Source of the DNA: Hanleya hanleyi
Taxonomy: Eukaryota > Mollusca > Polyplacophora > Lepidopleurida > Hanleyidae
Reading direction: 5' to 3'
Assembly: GCA_036873755.1 (NCBI GenBank)
Contig: JAVTVY010018713.1
Location: forward strand, 19,473-83,472
DNA length: 64,000 nucleotides
Part shown: one piece after another, positions 33,898-44,309 of the stretch
Layout: each line of letters opens with the position of its first letter
Numbering within the stretch: position 1 is the first letter of the stretch
Program-made: the position numbers and the translations under genes
Notes under the pieces: model-generated
Databases searched by the model: none
What the model was told of the DNA's origin: nothing
The model's input: the letters and a program-made list of their open reading frames with translations, nothing else

Positions 33898-33950
33898 GGA
33901 GTGAGTTAGTAGGATTTAACGTCGTTTTCAACATTTTTTTCAGTCATATC
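33898..33950 (-). mobile_element. SINE 3' tail fragment
   Basis: Complement of GATATGACTGAAAAAAATGT, TGAAAACGACGTTAAATCCT and ACTCACTC. Only the tail is present; the 5' part is missing. Confidence 0.8.
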
Positions 33951-33956
33951 TGTAGT

Positions 33957-34791
33957 GGAAAGGATATGTTAAGTTAATATAGGAACAATTCCTTTGTGTG
34001 TGATGGTCATAAAGCTGACTTTTTTTAATCCAAAACTAGCCAAATCAGATTTTTTTTCATACTGAAAATATCAGGGAATTTTTAGAGAATTTTTTTTTAT
34101 TGTAGCAAAAATATGACGCCTCAAACTAAAATTATATTTGCATATAGTATATCAAGAGGTTTGATAGTGTCATATTTTTATTACAAGAGAAAATCCTCCC
34201 TTACCAAAATCGACCACACTGTTAGAAATATGTGGTAGCTCCGACCATGTAAACGTTGGTCGCGGGGTATTCAACCAAGAAAAAGTTGGTGGGAAATTCA
34301 TGGTCATAAATGGACCAAGTATGGTACAGTTCGACCAAGTATTATCTGGTCGAACTCCGTTCATTCAATATATATTCTATCCGGCCAGGAAAAGTGTGGT
34401 CGAATAATAATACTTTATGTAAGTACTGTAATAAATATAATGATGTCAATCCGAGTGTTATGTATGTAAATGTATCATTTGATATCTCATTTTTGTTTAC
34501 CATATATTTGTAGAAAGGCCATCTGCTTTAACGCTGAGCAACAGCAGGCGACCACATTTTTCTTGGTCGCTTCGGCAATTTTGTTCTAACAGTGTAGGGA
34601 GCACATTTTGATCAATCATATTTCAAACTTTATGTGAATTGACCATCGTAATTCTTGAGAGGCTGATAGTTCAATATTAGTAAACTTCAAGAAAAATATA
34701 ATTTCGAAGGTTTGGAGTGAAAAAAAATGGTTTTATTACCCTCACACACAAAGAAGTTTTTCTTACGCATACGTTTACATATCCTTTGATA
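33957..34791. mobile_element. long-inverted-repeat MITE, family A, copy 2
   Basis: Same family as 3191-3767: GGAAAGGATATGTTAAG at left, TTACATATCCTTTGATAAG at right, with the internal GTGTGTGATGGTCATAAAGC / CTCACACACAAAGAAG pair and AGCACATTTTGATCAATCAT. It is longer because a palindrome-array element (34216-34595) has inserted in the right arm. Confidence 0.8.
34216..34595. mobile_element. palindrome-array MITE, module TTCGACCA/TGGTCGAA, nested
   Basis: Perfect 12-bp TIR ACACTGTTAGAA (34216-34227, 34584-34595). The interior repeats GGTCG/CGACC modules in alternating orientation (TTCGACCAAG...CTGGTCGAA) roughly ten times. It interrupts MITE family A; the uninterrupted arrangement is at about 3575-3605. 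Confidence 0.85.
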
Positions 34792-35124
34792 AGTCACGTG
34801 AATGAGCATTGAACTGGAATCCATTCTGTGCGTTTGGGTACCCAAGAATATATTCATCCCATAAAGGCGCTGTTTAGACACAAGACCCCGATTCAGTCTG
34901 ATTATCTGTGAACCCAACCGAAAATAGGCCTACTTGCAGTCATCCGAGGTAAGAATCGATACTGGAAATACGTTTACTTCTATAGTCGGTATAACCTTCA
35001 TATCTCAGGTGACGGTAAAAATAATATGGCAAATCAATATAAACATGCCGAAAATATCGATTTCTCCAGAAATGTGTAATACTTCGAGGTGTATTCACTA
35101 TTCGTGATCAACTTCTATTTCCAG
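34792..35124. other. upstream region of the K+ channel gene
   Basis: GAG|GTAAGA at about 34946-34954 is a plausible donor that could join a 5' UTR exon to the acceptor TTTCCAG at 35118-35124, giving a 176-bp intron. No TATA or CpG island is evident. Confidence 0.35.
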
Positions 35125-37559
35125 GTACAGAATAGACTTAGGGAGATTTGTGCCAGCCTACAGAACCTGCTGCTAAAAATGGACGCCGAACTGTTGAAGG
35201 TGAATATCAGTGGACGGAGGTTTGAAGTCCCTAAAGCGTTAGTTGAACGCGCTTTGCAGAACCAGAGATCAACCGCATCCAAGTTCACGACGGGCGGCAA
35301 AGGTACAGGAGAATATTACTTCCCTCGCAATGTCGTCTGCTTCGAAGCTGCCCTGGACTACCTTACTCTAAACGAACTCCACATGCCGTTGTCCGTGTGC
35401 CCAGCCGTGTTCAAAAGAGAAATGGACTTTTGGGGTATCGATGTCCAGGAACTGCAAAGCTGTTGTAAACTCCGACTTGAAATCTTCTTGGATGAACGCG
35501 AGATCCTACACCAGTATCAAACTGGTACATTGACAACGCCCCCTGGCGATGGAAGGGAAAGCTGGAGAAGTTTTCTGCATAGATCCCTGGAAACTCCCTA
35601 TTATAGCGTATTCGGAAAGGTCAGTAATAATGAATATTTTTTTATGATGTTCAATGTAATCTCATTAGAAGCCGAATATGTTTCAGTAGCGAATGACTGA
35701 CCCTCAGACTGAAACTATTTGATTTTAATAAAAACCAATGCTGTTTAAGCACATTATTAACTATAACAAAAATAAAGATTGGTCCGAACGCAAACATGCA
35801 AAAACGAAATGAGCAGCTGTTTACTGGTAAAAATATTGGTAAAAATAAAAATAGAAAAATATATATATTATGTCCATATATATATTGGATAATTTACTGT
35901 ATGAATTTATGTATTATAAATTTAATTATATTCCTACATTGTGAAAAACCCGGTCAGAAAACTGGCTCAGGTTGAGAATAGAACTCATCACTTTGGGGAT
36001 ACGTTCCACATCTACCTACTCAGCTACCGAGTCCAGTCGGGAACAGCTCTCTAATTCAATCGATTTCACAAGTAGGCCTACGCGGCTTATTGCCACGATA
36101 ACAAGTGAATTTGGGATATATTCGAAAATACAATGTTTTCTGGCCGGGTGTTTCACAATCCCTGAAGATGACTGCAATTATTGGACGAAACATTGTACTT
36201 ATGTATGTATGCGTATATATATTGTTATGTGAGATCCTTGTATATTTATGTATAGTTTATATGAATTTAGGCACGGACTCACAGGTTTATTAAAAGTAAC
36301 ATTTTCTATCTAAGTTTAGAAAAGCAATGCTTTTAAAGATTTGCTCATGCATATACAAAATTAAAACGATTTGATTTAAAAGCGCAAATTCAGTGAGCTG
36401 AAATAACATGCCTATACATAAGAATAAAACAGGTGAATATATTACTTTGTTTATTGAGTGTGTTCATGTATATATGTATACCTCTTTAAAATATATATAA
36501 AAATAAGTAAAATAGAATAATCAATCAGCAGCAACAACAAAAAAGTTGCGAATGTCTCCATCTTGGAAAAAAATTTTGAATGATCATGAATATTTTATCT
36601 TGTAGATATACTTTTGGCTGGCAATGACATTCGTGGGGTTGTCCACATTTGTCCTCTGTGCGGAGACTTTGCCTTACTTCCGGTCAGATCTCTCGCGGGA
36701 AGACTGGCGGAACTATCTCGGCGAGGACTACGATGATTACTCTTTCGCCGAGGACTACGATGATTACTCCGATGTACTGGAAGATTATTTCTATAATGAT
36801 GAGAGTTCAGAGGAAGGATCATTTTCAAATTCTACGTTTAAGAAGAAACTACCGAGTGGCACATACTCCCCAAACAATCAACTAATGTACTTATATATCG
36901 TTTGTGGCGCCTTCTTCAGCGCAGATATTTTTCTCAGATTCGCTGTCTCTCAGAACAAATTCAGATTTTTCGCATCAATTCTGAATATCGTGGATATTGT
37001 AGCTGTTATCGCCTTCCACTGTCGGGTAGTGCTGGTTGCAGTTTTCCCAAAGCTGCAATACATCGAGTCCTACACAGACTACACTACTGCAATTGGCTGC
37101 ATCCGGGTATTCAGAATTTTTCGTCTGATTGGACAGTCGAAGGGCCTCCACGTGTTCCTGCTGTCTGTGAAGGCGGGAATCCGCGAGATTTGGCTCCTGG
37201 TTCTGTTTCTGTTAATTGGAATGTTGGTTTTCTCCAGTTTCCTGTATATCTTTGAACGACCGAATAATATTGAGAGCATCCCAGGTGCATTTTGGTGGTC
37301 TATCGTTACCATGACAACGGTAGGATATGGTGACGTGGTACCGAAGTCAACCCTGGGTAAACTCCTGGGATCGCTCTGTGCTGTAAGTGGAGTGCTGGTA
37401 ATGGCGGTCACTGTGCCACTGTTTGCCAACAAATTTGCTTTGTACTATAACAGAATTGGTCATATCAAATCCAGAGGTTCAAACAAACTGAAGGGAAATT
37501 CTAAGTCCTGTGTTACACCAATACAACGTTTAAATGCATTTACTTCGAACGAGGTGTGA
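35125..37559 (+). CDS. voltage-gated K+ channel, Shaw/Kv3-like, two coding exons
   Basis: Exon 1 (acceptor TTTCCAG, 35125-35619) encodes the T1 tetramerisation domain. Its motif HMPLSVC, 20 residues, then CC fits the HX5CX20CC zinc site of non-Shaker Kv channels, and FWGID is Shaw-like. Donor AAG|GTCAGT and acceptor TTGTAG (exon 2 from 36606) join in phase 0 as FGK|IYFWLAM. Exon 2 holds S1-S6: S2 with F..D and R, S3 with NIVDIVAV, S4 RVFRIFR, selectivity filter TVGYGD, S6, and TGA at 37557. From the Met at 35179 the protein is 464 residues; translation could also start further upstream. Three oddities are seen. Two outer S4 arginine positions are Thr and Gly. The S6 PVP motif reads TVP. The S1-S2 loop is very acidic with a duplicated EDYDDYS. 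The protein acts in the plasma membrane as a tetramer; these changes suggest altered or modulatory gating. The frame is intact, so it is probably functional. Confidence 0.9.
35620..36605 (+). other. intron of the K+ channel gene
   Basis: 986 bp, GT-AG, phase 0, AT-rich, with TA-rich microsatellite-like stretches near 35860-35890 and 36465-36510. No element recognised. Confidence 0.8.
36723..36769 (+). repeat. in-frame 27-bp duplication in the S1-S2 loop
   Basis: GAGGACTACGATGATTACTC occurs at 36723 and again at 36750, encoding EDYDDYS twice. The identity at third positions indicates a recent duplication. Confidence 0.9.
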
Positions 37560-37569
37560 TAACAGGTCA

Positions 37570-37575
37570 AATAAA
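37570..37575 (+). terminator. poly(A) signal candidate of the K+ channel gene
   Basis: AATAAA begins 10 bases after the stop codon, which would leave an unusually short 3' UTR. Later signals may be used. Confidence 0.4.
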
Positions 37576-38290
37576 TAAGGTATCGTAAAATTCACCATTA
37601 AAACCACTGGACTTTTGGCTCGCTGGAATGAGGCTAAAGTTGAACAGGAAATTCAGTGTGACTCACTCATTTGGCTGTGCTGGCATATACATAGCTTCGG
37701 ATTGATCAATCGCCCAGAACCATATTCTCATATAAAATTACCACACAAGGACTGGGGAAAGTGATTCAACTGGATTATTTGTAGACCAGAAAACATGGTT
37801 TTCTAACCATAACTAATCCCAAGTAATGAGTAGTAGGGAAAGTGCAGATTTTCTAGTATAGTCCTGAAACCTTATGACGTTTTATCCCTCTTCTATCCCA
37901 TGATGCAATGTACATATATGACAATTAAATGGCAGATGGAGATCATAATACAACTGAATTACCCTGCCACCTCCCTCGGGTAACACGACATCAACTTAAT
38001 TGCCAACGCCAGATTCCTGAACTAACAGTCGGTCTTGAAAGCTTTTAATTTGCTGCGTCGGATTACATACAGGACTTCACACATTGCGACACCTGTACTG
38101 TGCGTTGACAAATGAATGTCGTTTTATATAAGCGATGTCATATTTCAGGATCATGGACACCTACCACGTAGATGAATAGATGCACATTTCATCGCATTTC
38201 AGTGTATTACGGATAAAACGCAATCAGGATTTAGGTCCATTGTGACTGGTTTGCTGTGACTGACCGCTGGGGCCGGAGGTCAGAGTAATT
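37576..38290. other. no gene seen
   Basis: 3' flank of the K+ channel gene; nothing recognised. Confidence 0.45.
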
Positions 38291-38299
38291 ACGAGTCAA

Positions 38300-38530
38300 C
38301 GGAAAAAGTATGGTTTGTGGATTCTATCGCTTGGGCTTACGCTGCAGAGTACGACTGGATGGGTTTCAGAGCCGTTGATAGATTTTAGCCGGTGACGTCA
38401 TGGTGTGCATGCGCACCAGGTAGGAAGGATTGTGGCTGGAGTTTTGGGAGAGTTGTGTGCATTACGTGCTCCCAATGGGTCGTAATTGGTAGTTTAATGA
38501 AGCGCTTATTGGGTAGAGTCAAACTAGAGT
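38300..38530 (-). repeat. left arm of a ~3.4-kb decayed inverted repeat
   Basis: Contains GTGACGTCATGGTGTGCATG, GCGCACCAGGTAGGAAGG, TGCTCCCAATGGG and GGGTAGAGTCAAACTAG. The complement is at 41495-41700 (right arm). This is also the leftmost clear monomer of the NRF1/CRE satellite, in minus polarity. Confidence 0.8.
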
Positions 38531-38589
38531 GTGTTTTTTTCTTATGTCTTCTAAGCTCACATTGCTGCCCTGTAATACAGCACAGACGA

Positions 38590-38880
38590 TATAAAGCATA
38601 ACAATGACACTCTATAACACTGGATTAGCACCCTATAACATCACACTGACGACCTATAATACTGGAATTTTGATTAGTACCACTGCATTGACATTCTGTG
38701 TACTGTATTGCCACTATATAAAGCTCGATTTACGCTCTATTAAATCATTGGCGCTCTGTAACAGCAAACAACGGCATATTTATAATAACAGCATTGACTC
38801 GCTAGAAAACCTTATTGTCACTCTATTACACTACAATGGTGCTCTGTAACACTAATGCTGCTATATAACAGGTCAATACG
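38590..38880 (+). repeat. degenerate ~20-25-bp array (CTATAACA.TGA)
   Basis: Repeated CACTCTATAACACTGGATTA-type units. An array of the complementary type (CAATACTGTTACAGAGC..) is at 40095-40500, so it belongs to the same inverted arrangement. Confidence 0.65.
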
Positions 38881-38889
38881 GATATACGA

Positions 38890-39410
38890 GAGCATGGTTT
38901 GTGTGATTATGTGTGCGTAACATCTACACAGCTATGTTTGAATAATGTCTACAGCTATGTGCGAGTAAGGTTCCTACAGCTATGCGAAAGTAAGGTATAT
39001 GCAGCTAAAGTGAGTAAAGTTTGTACAAGTAGATATGGCAGCTACGCGCGAATAAGGTCAGTACAGCTATCTATGGGTTATGTCTGTGAAGCCAGCGTGA
39101 GTAAGGTCTGTACAGCTAAGTATGCTGAATGTGGGTAGGCCGACTGATGTGCTAGGAAGGGATGTACCACTATCTGTGTGTAGTTTCACACAGGGTATGT
39201 ACAGCTATGTGTGTGAAAGGTCCCTAAGCTATGTGTGCATATGGACGTACACCTATGTGTGACTGTTGTCTGGAAGAGTATTAGGATCCGCTCGCTCTTA
39301 AATACGGACAGGACTGGGAAAGTAAGGTGTGAGTGTGGATTGCACAGTTATTTGTGACTTAGTCCTGAGAGAATATGTACGGCTATGTGCGAGTAAGGTA
39401 CGTGACGCAA
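38890..39410 (+). repeat. degenerate ~24-bp minisatellite
   Basis: Units of the form TACAGCTATGTGTGAGTAAG plus GTC recur with many changes. Old, non-coding array. Confidence 0.75.
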
Positions 39411-39414
39411 TTCC

Positions 39415-39590
39415 AATTACAATCTCAATTTTCAGCCGTCGTCCATTAAAAAAATTCTGCGTCTATAATCCAAAGACCAAATTCATCATCAGCACCAAAA
39501 AATATACAACGATAGTATACATAAACATGTAAACTTGTTTTCTGCAAGAGAGAAGCAATCAACAGTTTTCAGTGATGCCGGCTAGTCATC
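39415..39590 (-). repeat. dispersed repeat 'GGACGACGGCTGAATATT', copy 6
   Basis: TTTTCAGCCGTCGTCCATTA, GCGTCTATAATCCAAAGACC and further on CTGCAAGAGAGAAGC..CAGTTTTCA, the complement of the conserved upstream block. Confidence 0.8.
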
Positions 39591-40094
39591 AGCTGTATCG
39601 CTGATCAGCTGAAATTAAAGCTGTTATAAACCACGTTTTTTGCTGAAAATGTATAGATATATGGGATGACGTAAATGTTCAATAACCTTGACATTAACCC
39701 TCGAACTTTGACGGAAGGAGGTCATCGCCGGAAGTGACGTCATCACCCGACGTGGCGTCACCATGCGCATACGCACTCGCTGGAGGTACAGCCCGCAGCC
39801 TGATGTACCCTGCTTCTTGTGAGCTATCCGCGCGATGACTTCCTTTCATCAAAGGTCATGTATCACCTCATCTCAGCTGTGTATTTTGAGCAAGAACGTG
39901 TTGAAATTGCGTCACTTAACTTACTTACATATAGCCGTACATATTCACAAAGGACTCAGTCACACATACTTGTAGTCCTCATTTATACTTCACTCACCCA
40001 GGACAGTACTGTCCGTGTACACGCATAGCCGAGCGGATCCTGATACTCCTTCACACAACATTCACACATAGGTGTACGTCCTTACCCACAGAAA

Positions 40095-40500
40095 CAGTAA
40101 ACTATACAGCGTCAATATACTGTTACAGAGCCTCAATATTGTCTCATCGAGCGTAAATCGAGTTTTATATAGCGTTAATACAGTGCACAGAACGTCAATG
40201 TAGTGTTACCAAGCAACAATCCAATGATATAGAGAGCCAGGGTGATGTTATAGAGCACCAATCCAGTGTCATATATATTGTATTTTCTTCTTTTTTAATT
40301 TAACGCTATAATGCTGTATATGGAATAGGTCTTTGGATTATGGACGTGGAAATTCTTTAATGCACGACGGCTGAATATTGAATGACGGATTGGACGCTTG
40401 TATTATAGCGTCTATGTGGTGTTACAGAGCACCATTGTGGTCTTGGAGAACACCAATGTAGATAACACACAGCGTCAGTGTAGTGTATTGGGAGTGCGTT
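40095..40500 (-). repeat. degenerate array complementary to 38590-38880
   Basis: Repeated AGCGTCAATA.AGTGTTACA units. It is interrupted at 40310-40404 by a dispersed repeat copy. Confidence 0.65.
40310..40404 (+). repeat. dispersed repeat 'GGACGACGGCTGAATATT', copy 7
   Basis: GGTCTTTGGATTATGGACGT, then CACGACGGCTGAATATTGAA and TGACGGATTGGACGCTTGTA. Opposite orientation to copy 6, 0.7 kb away. Confidence 0.85.
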
Positions 40501-40593
40501 TGGTATACGAAGCGTCAAACACCTGTCCACAGACGACGGTGATCACCACATCACCACAAATCACACCAAAAATGCCCTTTCTCTGCTACTTCC

Positions 40594-40675
40594 GAATATC
40601 ATGAGATTCGAACCCACGCCTGCACAACAGGCCAGCACTTAGGACTGGCGCATTAGACTCCTCTGCCATCCTGAC
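40594..40675 (-). pseudogene. tRNA-Leu-like pseudogene or SINE head
   Basis: Minus strand starts GTCAGGATGGCAGAGGAGTC and has an anticodon-arm CCAGT-CCTAAGT-GCTGG (anticodon position TAA), a long variable arm, and B box GGTTCGAATCT. The acceptor stem does not pair, position 33 is C instead of T, and the A box is altered (GGCAGAGGAGT). It is therefore not a working tRNA gene. Confidence 0.6.
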
Positions 40676-41039
40676 AAAGCTGGTCATCATGACCAAACCT
40701 AGACAAATGTACAACAGTGCGCGTCGGTTCCTGTTTGTGTAAAAATGAAAATTTCCGCCGAACGATGATTACAGTCGACGTTCACAATAGATCGCCAGCT
40801 ATGATTTCCTACCAAATGGGGTGTGTTATACTCAATGAGACTGGCTTGAACCGGCTAGACCATTTCAAACTGGTATGAATAAATACAACGCTCTGCACAC
40901 TGCTATCTACAGGGGAGGTAACTCTACCAGGGTAGATGGACCCATCATACCAAGAACACCATATGAGCATTGACGTATGCCAATACCACTAGTTAACCTT
41001 ATGAGCTAGTGTATAGGGTGTCTGGGCGAATATTCCCTA

Positions 41040-42463
41040 GTGCGCATGCAGAAATGCGGTTTGTCTGCGAATCATGATTCCACAACTGACGTCAAAGTCG
41101 CATGACCTGTCTTTTGTAGATAAACTCCAGGATCTACAGGCATCTCCAATGACGACAGGACACTACTCGCTCCTACGGGCTAGTGTAAACGCGTATATAT
41201 TTAGGCATATCCCAAGTGCGCACTCGAGCGTATTTGCGATTTCTCTACCACGGAGGACGTCACGGGCGACGTCATACCGTGAACATCACTCGTGTTGTAG
41301 TCTACACCATTAGAGCTTCAAAAGGACACTGCGAGCTGGATTTGGATCGCCCAAACTCACCCCTGTGTACCCCGATAGTCTTCGACTGCGCATGCGAATC
41401 ACTTCCGGTAAATAACATACCAGTCGTAGTATACACCAGGGGAGCTGGGGAGCTTCAATACCCGACCAAGCGCATCCGGTATAAACCACAACAGTTTGAC
41501 CCTGCCTAACCTATTCAATATAGTATCAAACACGGCCCATTGGGAGCAAATATGGCTCACAGCTCGCCCATAACTACCACCACAAGCCTTCCTACCGAGT
41601 GCGCATGTGCACCATGACGTCAACAGCTAAATTCAACCACCTGCCAGGATATGTCTCAGTGGTACTCTACAGCGTTGGCCTGAACTATAGAATCCACATA
41701 CCTTAATCTTTGCTCCAGAAAACAAATGAACACAAACCTTCACAACAAAATCCACGTTCTATACTCCTCCCGAATGCGCATGCGCACCATGATGTGACCC
41801 GACAAAATCACCACGCTACCGCGACTCTACCCATCGAGTTATTCAATATGATAGCATCATCATACCATTTCTGGTCGTAACAAAACCAATCCTAGTCTAC
41901 ATTCCGAGTGCTTAAGACCCTGCACCCAAGGTCGACATGCCCACTCTTGTGGATTAATAGTGAATAGGGATTAGGTAGCGGCGTAGTCCCACGTGCGCAC
42001 CTAATCCGATCGTAATTGCGCTTTTTTTATTACTGATAACGTCACAGTCACTCGACCTGTTTTCACTCGGTACACTCCAGAGTCTACATTCATCTCCAAG
42101 TGCCGTATACCACTAAGTACCCCTATGGGGATGTACCTTTCATCCATCCAAGTGCGCATTTGTCCATATGTGCGCTTTTCCTACTACTCACGAGTGCACA
42201 TGTGCACCAGGACTTCAAAGTCACGCTATGGTCAGGGTACTTTATGACATTGTACAACAAGCTTTAAATAGAATTCCCCCACATTGGGTCCAGTATGTTC
42301 CACATTATATCCGCTTTACAACCCCAGTCACAACACACACACATCGACCCAAACCGCTGTTCCCTCTACTACTGAAGACGTCACAGTCATGTGATCTATG
42401 ACTCCACTACACGATCTACGTTTATCTCAGAGATCTACATACCGCTACTTACCCCTCTGAAAA
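41040..42463 (+). repeat. diverged satellite monomers with NRF1-like and CRE boxes, plus polarity
   Basis: About eight degenerate monomers with TGCGCATGCG(C) near 41044, 41386, 41599 and 41776, and GACGTCA near 41090, 41262 and 41611. They share CTCTACTAC, GTAGTCTACA/TCCAG.ATCTAC and GAGCTTCAA words. 41495-41700 is also the right arm of the inverted repeat starting at 38300. No coding. Confidence 0.7.
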
Positions 42464-42477
42464 ATGCGATCAAAATA

Positions 42478-42735
42478 CGAAAGCAGCTGTTCCAGGATAT
42501 GTCGCCGTTACAGTATCCTGGACTGTTCAAAACGCATATGGATAGACCAGAGCGAACAGATTGTCGTTGAATACGGCCAAGAACGAACATGGCCGAAGAT
42601 TGACGCAACACAAGGGCAGTTTCTCAAAGGGCGATTAGCACACCTTAATTTTAAACACACCCAAGCGGCTCCCCCAGCTTGGGCGTGATGTGATGAAGGG
42701 GATAATAAAATGTACAATATGCTTATTGTTGTTGT
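42478..42735 (+). repeat. orphan copy of the zinc-finger gene 3' UTR module
   Basis: Homologous, in plus orientation, to the 3' region of the minus-strand C2H2 gene (61600-61890). It has hairpin 1 CCAGGATA...TATCCTGG (42492-42521), GAACATGGCCGAAGAT (42588), hairpin 2 CCCAAGC-GGCTCCCCCA-GCTTGGG (42660-42683), AATAAA at 42704 and TTGTTGTTGTT after it. No zinc-finger coding sequence precedes it, so either the 3' module moved alone or the CDS was lost. Confidence 0.8.
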
Positions 42736-43367
42736 TCATATCGCTTTCTTTCATTGCATCTGACTGCGTTATGGCGTGAAGACATTCGGGGCTAGGTATA
42801 GGCGTGTGTGTTTGTGTGTGTAGGGCAACTTACACCCCAGCGGTAGGGTGTCACTGCGTTATACCACCACCACGACTTCCACCAGCACCACCAGACTCAA
42901 TTTGATCCAAGGGCGAGACAGGAGTTAAAGAAACACACAAGATAGGTTATCAGGTGAGATCTCATCTTTTTATTCAGTGAATTACAAGATCTATAGACGC
43001 CCTGTACCGAGTATCCTACAGCTAGGGGAACGATAGATAGACCCATCATGTCCTACCCACCCTACCCCCCACTAGTTACCCCTATGGACTAGTGTATAGG
43101 GTGTAGGTAGGCGCCGAGTGCGTACTCGAGCGACTCGCTGCTTTCTCTGCTAAGGATGGCATCACAGATGACATCTTTTCTCTCAAATTTTTTCTGTGGA
43201 TATACACTCCTTGCATCAGTATGGGCTAGTGTATAGGCATGTCTCAAGTGCGCACCCGAGCAACTCTGCGCTTTCTCTACTACTCCCCACGTGCGCATGC
43301 GCATCATGACACCATCCAGTCGTAGTCCATTTTAGTGCCGCGAGACTCCCTACTACGAGAAGAGCCC
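42736..43367 (+). repeat. further diverged satellite monomers
   Basis: NRF1-like GTGCGCATGCGCATC near 43291, preceded by TTTCTCTACTACTC, plus two decayed monomers near 43115 and 43245. Contains a short (GT)n at 42808-42826. Confidence 0.65.
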
Positions 43368-43929
43368 CTCGGGTAATAGCCAAGTTGACATGGCTTCGTA
43401 CGTTCCTACTACGCCATGAGTCCTCTCATTGAACTTACATGTACACTCCGGGATCACACGGCTCCAGGAGTCGTTCGGCTCTATCCGGCAATAAATCAAC
43501 CCCTCCCAACTCTCTGTCTATTGTTTTTATCGAGTTCGGCAATCAGTTTGATTGTCGTGAAGAGCTCGTCTGTCTGCAATCAATCTTCAAACATCAACGG
43601 TCGTTTGAATTCCTTGTCTCTGCCGCCATGTTATTCATACGAGTCACGTGATCGGCACGCTAACAACATGGCGGCCGAGACAAGGAATTCAAACGACCGT
43701 TGATGTTTGAAGATTGATTGCAGACGGACGAGCTCTTCACGACAATCAAACTGATTGCCGAACTCGATAAAAACAATAGACAGAGAGTTGGGAGGGGTTG
43801 ATTTATTGCCGGATAGAGCCGAACGACTCCTGGAGCCGTGTGATCCCGGAGTGTACATGTAAGTTCAATGAGAGGACTCATGGCGTAGTAGGAACGTACG
43901 AAGCCATGTCAACTTGGCTACTCGGGTAA
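43368..43929. mobile_element. 544-bp near-perfect palindromic element with 9-bp target duplication
   Basis: Arms 43377-43632 and 43665-43920 are 256 bp each and almost identical in inverted orientation, separated by a 32-bp spacer containing TCACGTGA. CTCGGGTAA flanks both ends (43368-43376, 43921-43929). Arms start TAGCCAAGTTGACATGGC and end inward at GCCGCCATGTT. The long arms and 9-bp duplication point to a Mutator-like non-autonomous element. Open frames in the arms are mirror-image shadows. Confidence 0.9.
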
Positions 43930-44309
43930 GTGGTAGCCATCCCCCCAAATTTTGTGGGATGAGTAGGCGTTTGATTTATGTGTATGATCTTCCGGCCAGT
44001 CACCATTAACTGTTTCCATCAAATGACGGCGCTTAGCTGCACAGATTGGTCACTCGGTAAAGGTACTGAACTACCCGACGTATAGGACATATACTGAGTG
44101 ATAACTGTGTGTAAAAACGCGAGAAACTGTGAACTATTTCTTCACAATCAACTGTGAAACGAAGCAATATGAGTTGTCTCCCTTGTTGAAACGTTCAGCT
44201 GCCGTCTATTAATGAAACGATTAACGAACGACGAAACAGCTCGCAGTTATTTTAAATTCTGGGTTGAGATGAATAGATTTTTGGTCAACCCCCTCCATTG
44301 TTGTTATAT
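43930..44309. other. no feature seen
   Basis: Unique-looking spacer between the palindromic element and segmental duplication A. Confidence 0.4.

Noticed and set aside
37079..37432. Antisense ORF across S3-S6 of the K+ channel
   Set aside because: Shadow of a strongly supported coding exon.
40594..40675. Functional tRNA-Leu(TAA)
   Set aside because: Acceptor stem unpaired, position 33 is not T, A box altered.
42660..42683. Histone mRNA 3' stem-loop
   Set aside because: Stem and loop differ from the invariant histone form, and a canonical AATAAA follows.
43416..43881. Mirror-image ORFs of 70-95 codons on both strands
   Set aside because: Both arms of the palindromic element give the same peptides; no evidence of coding selection.
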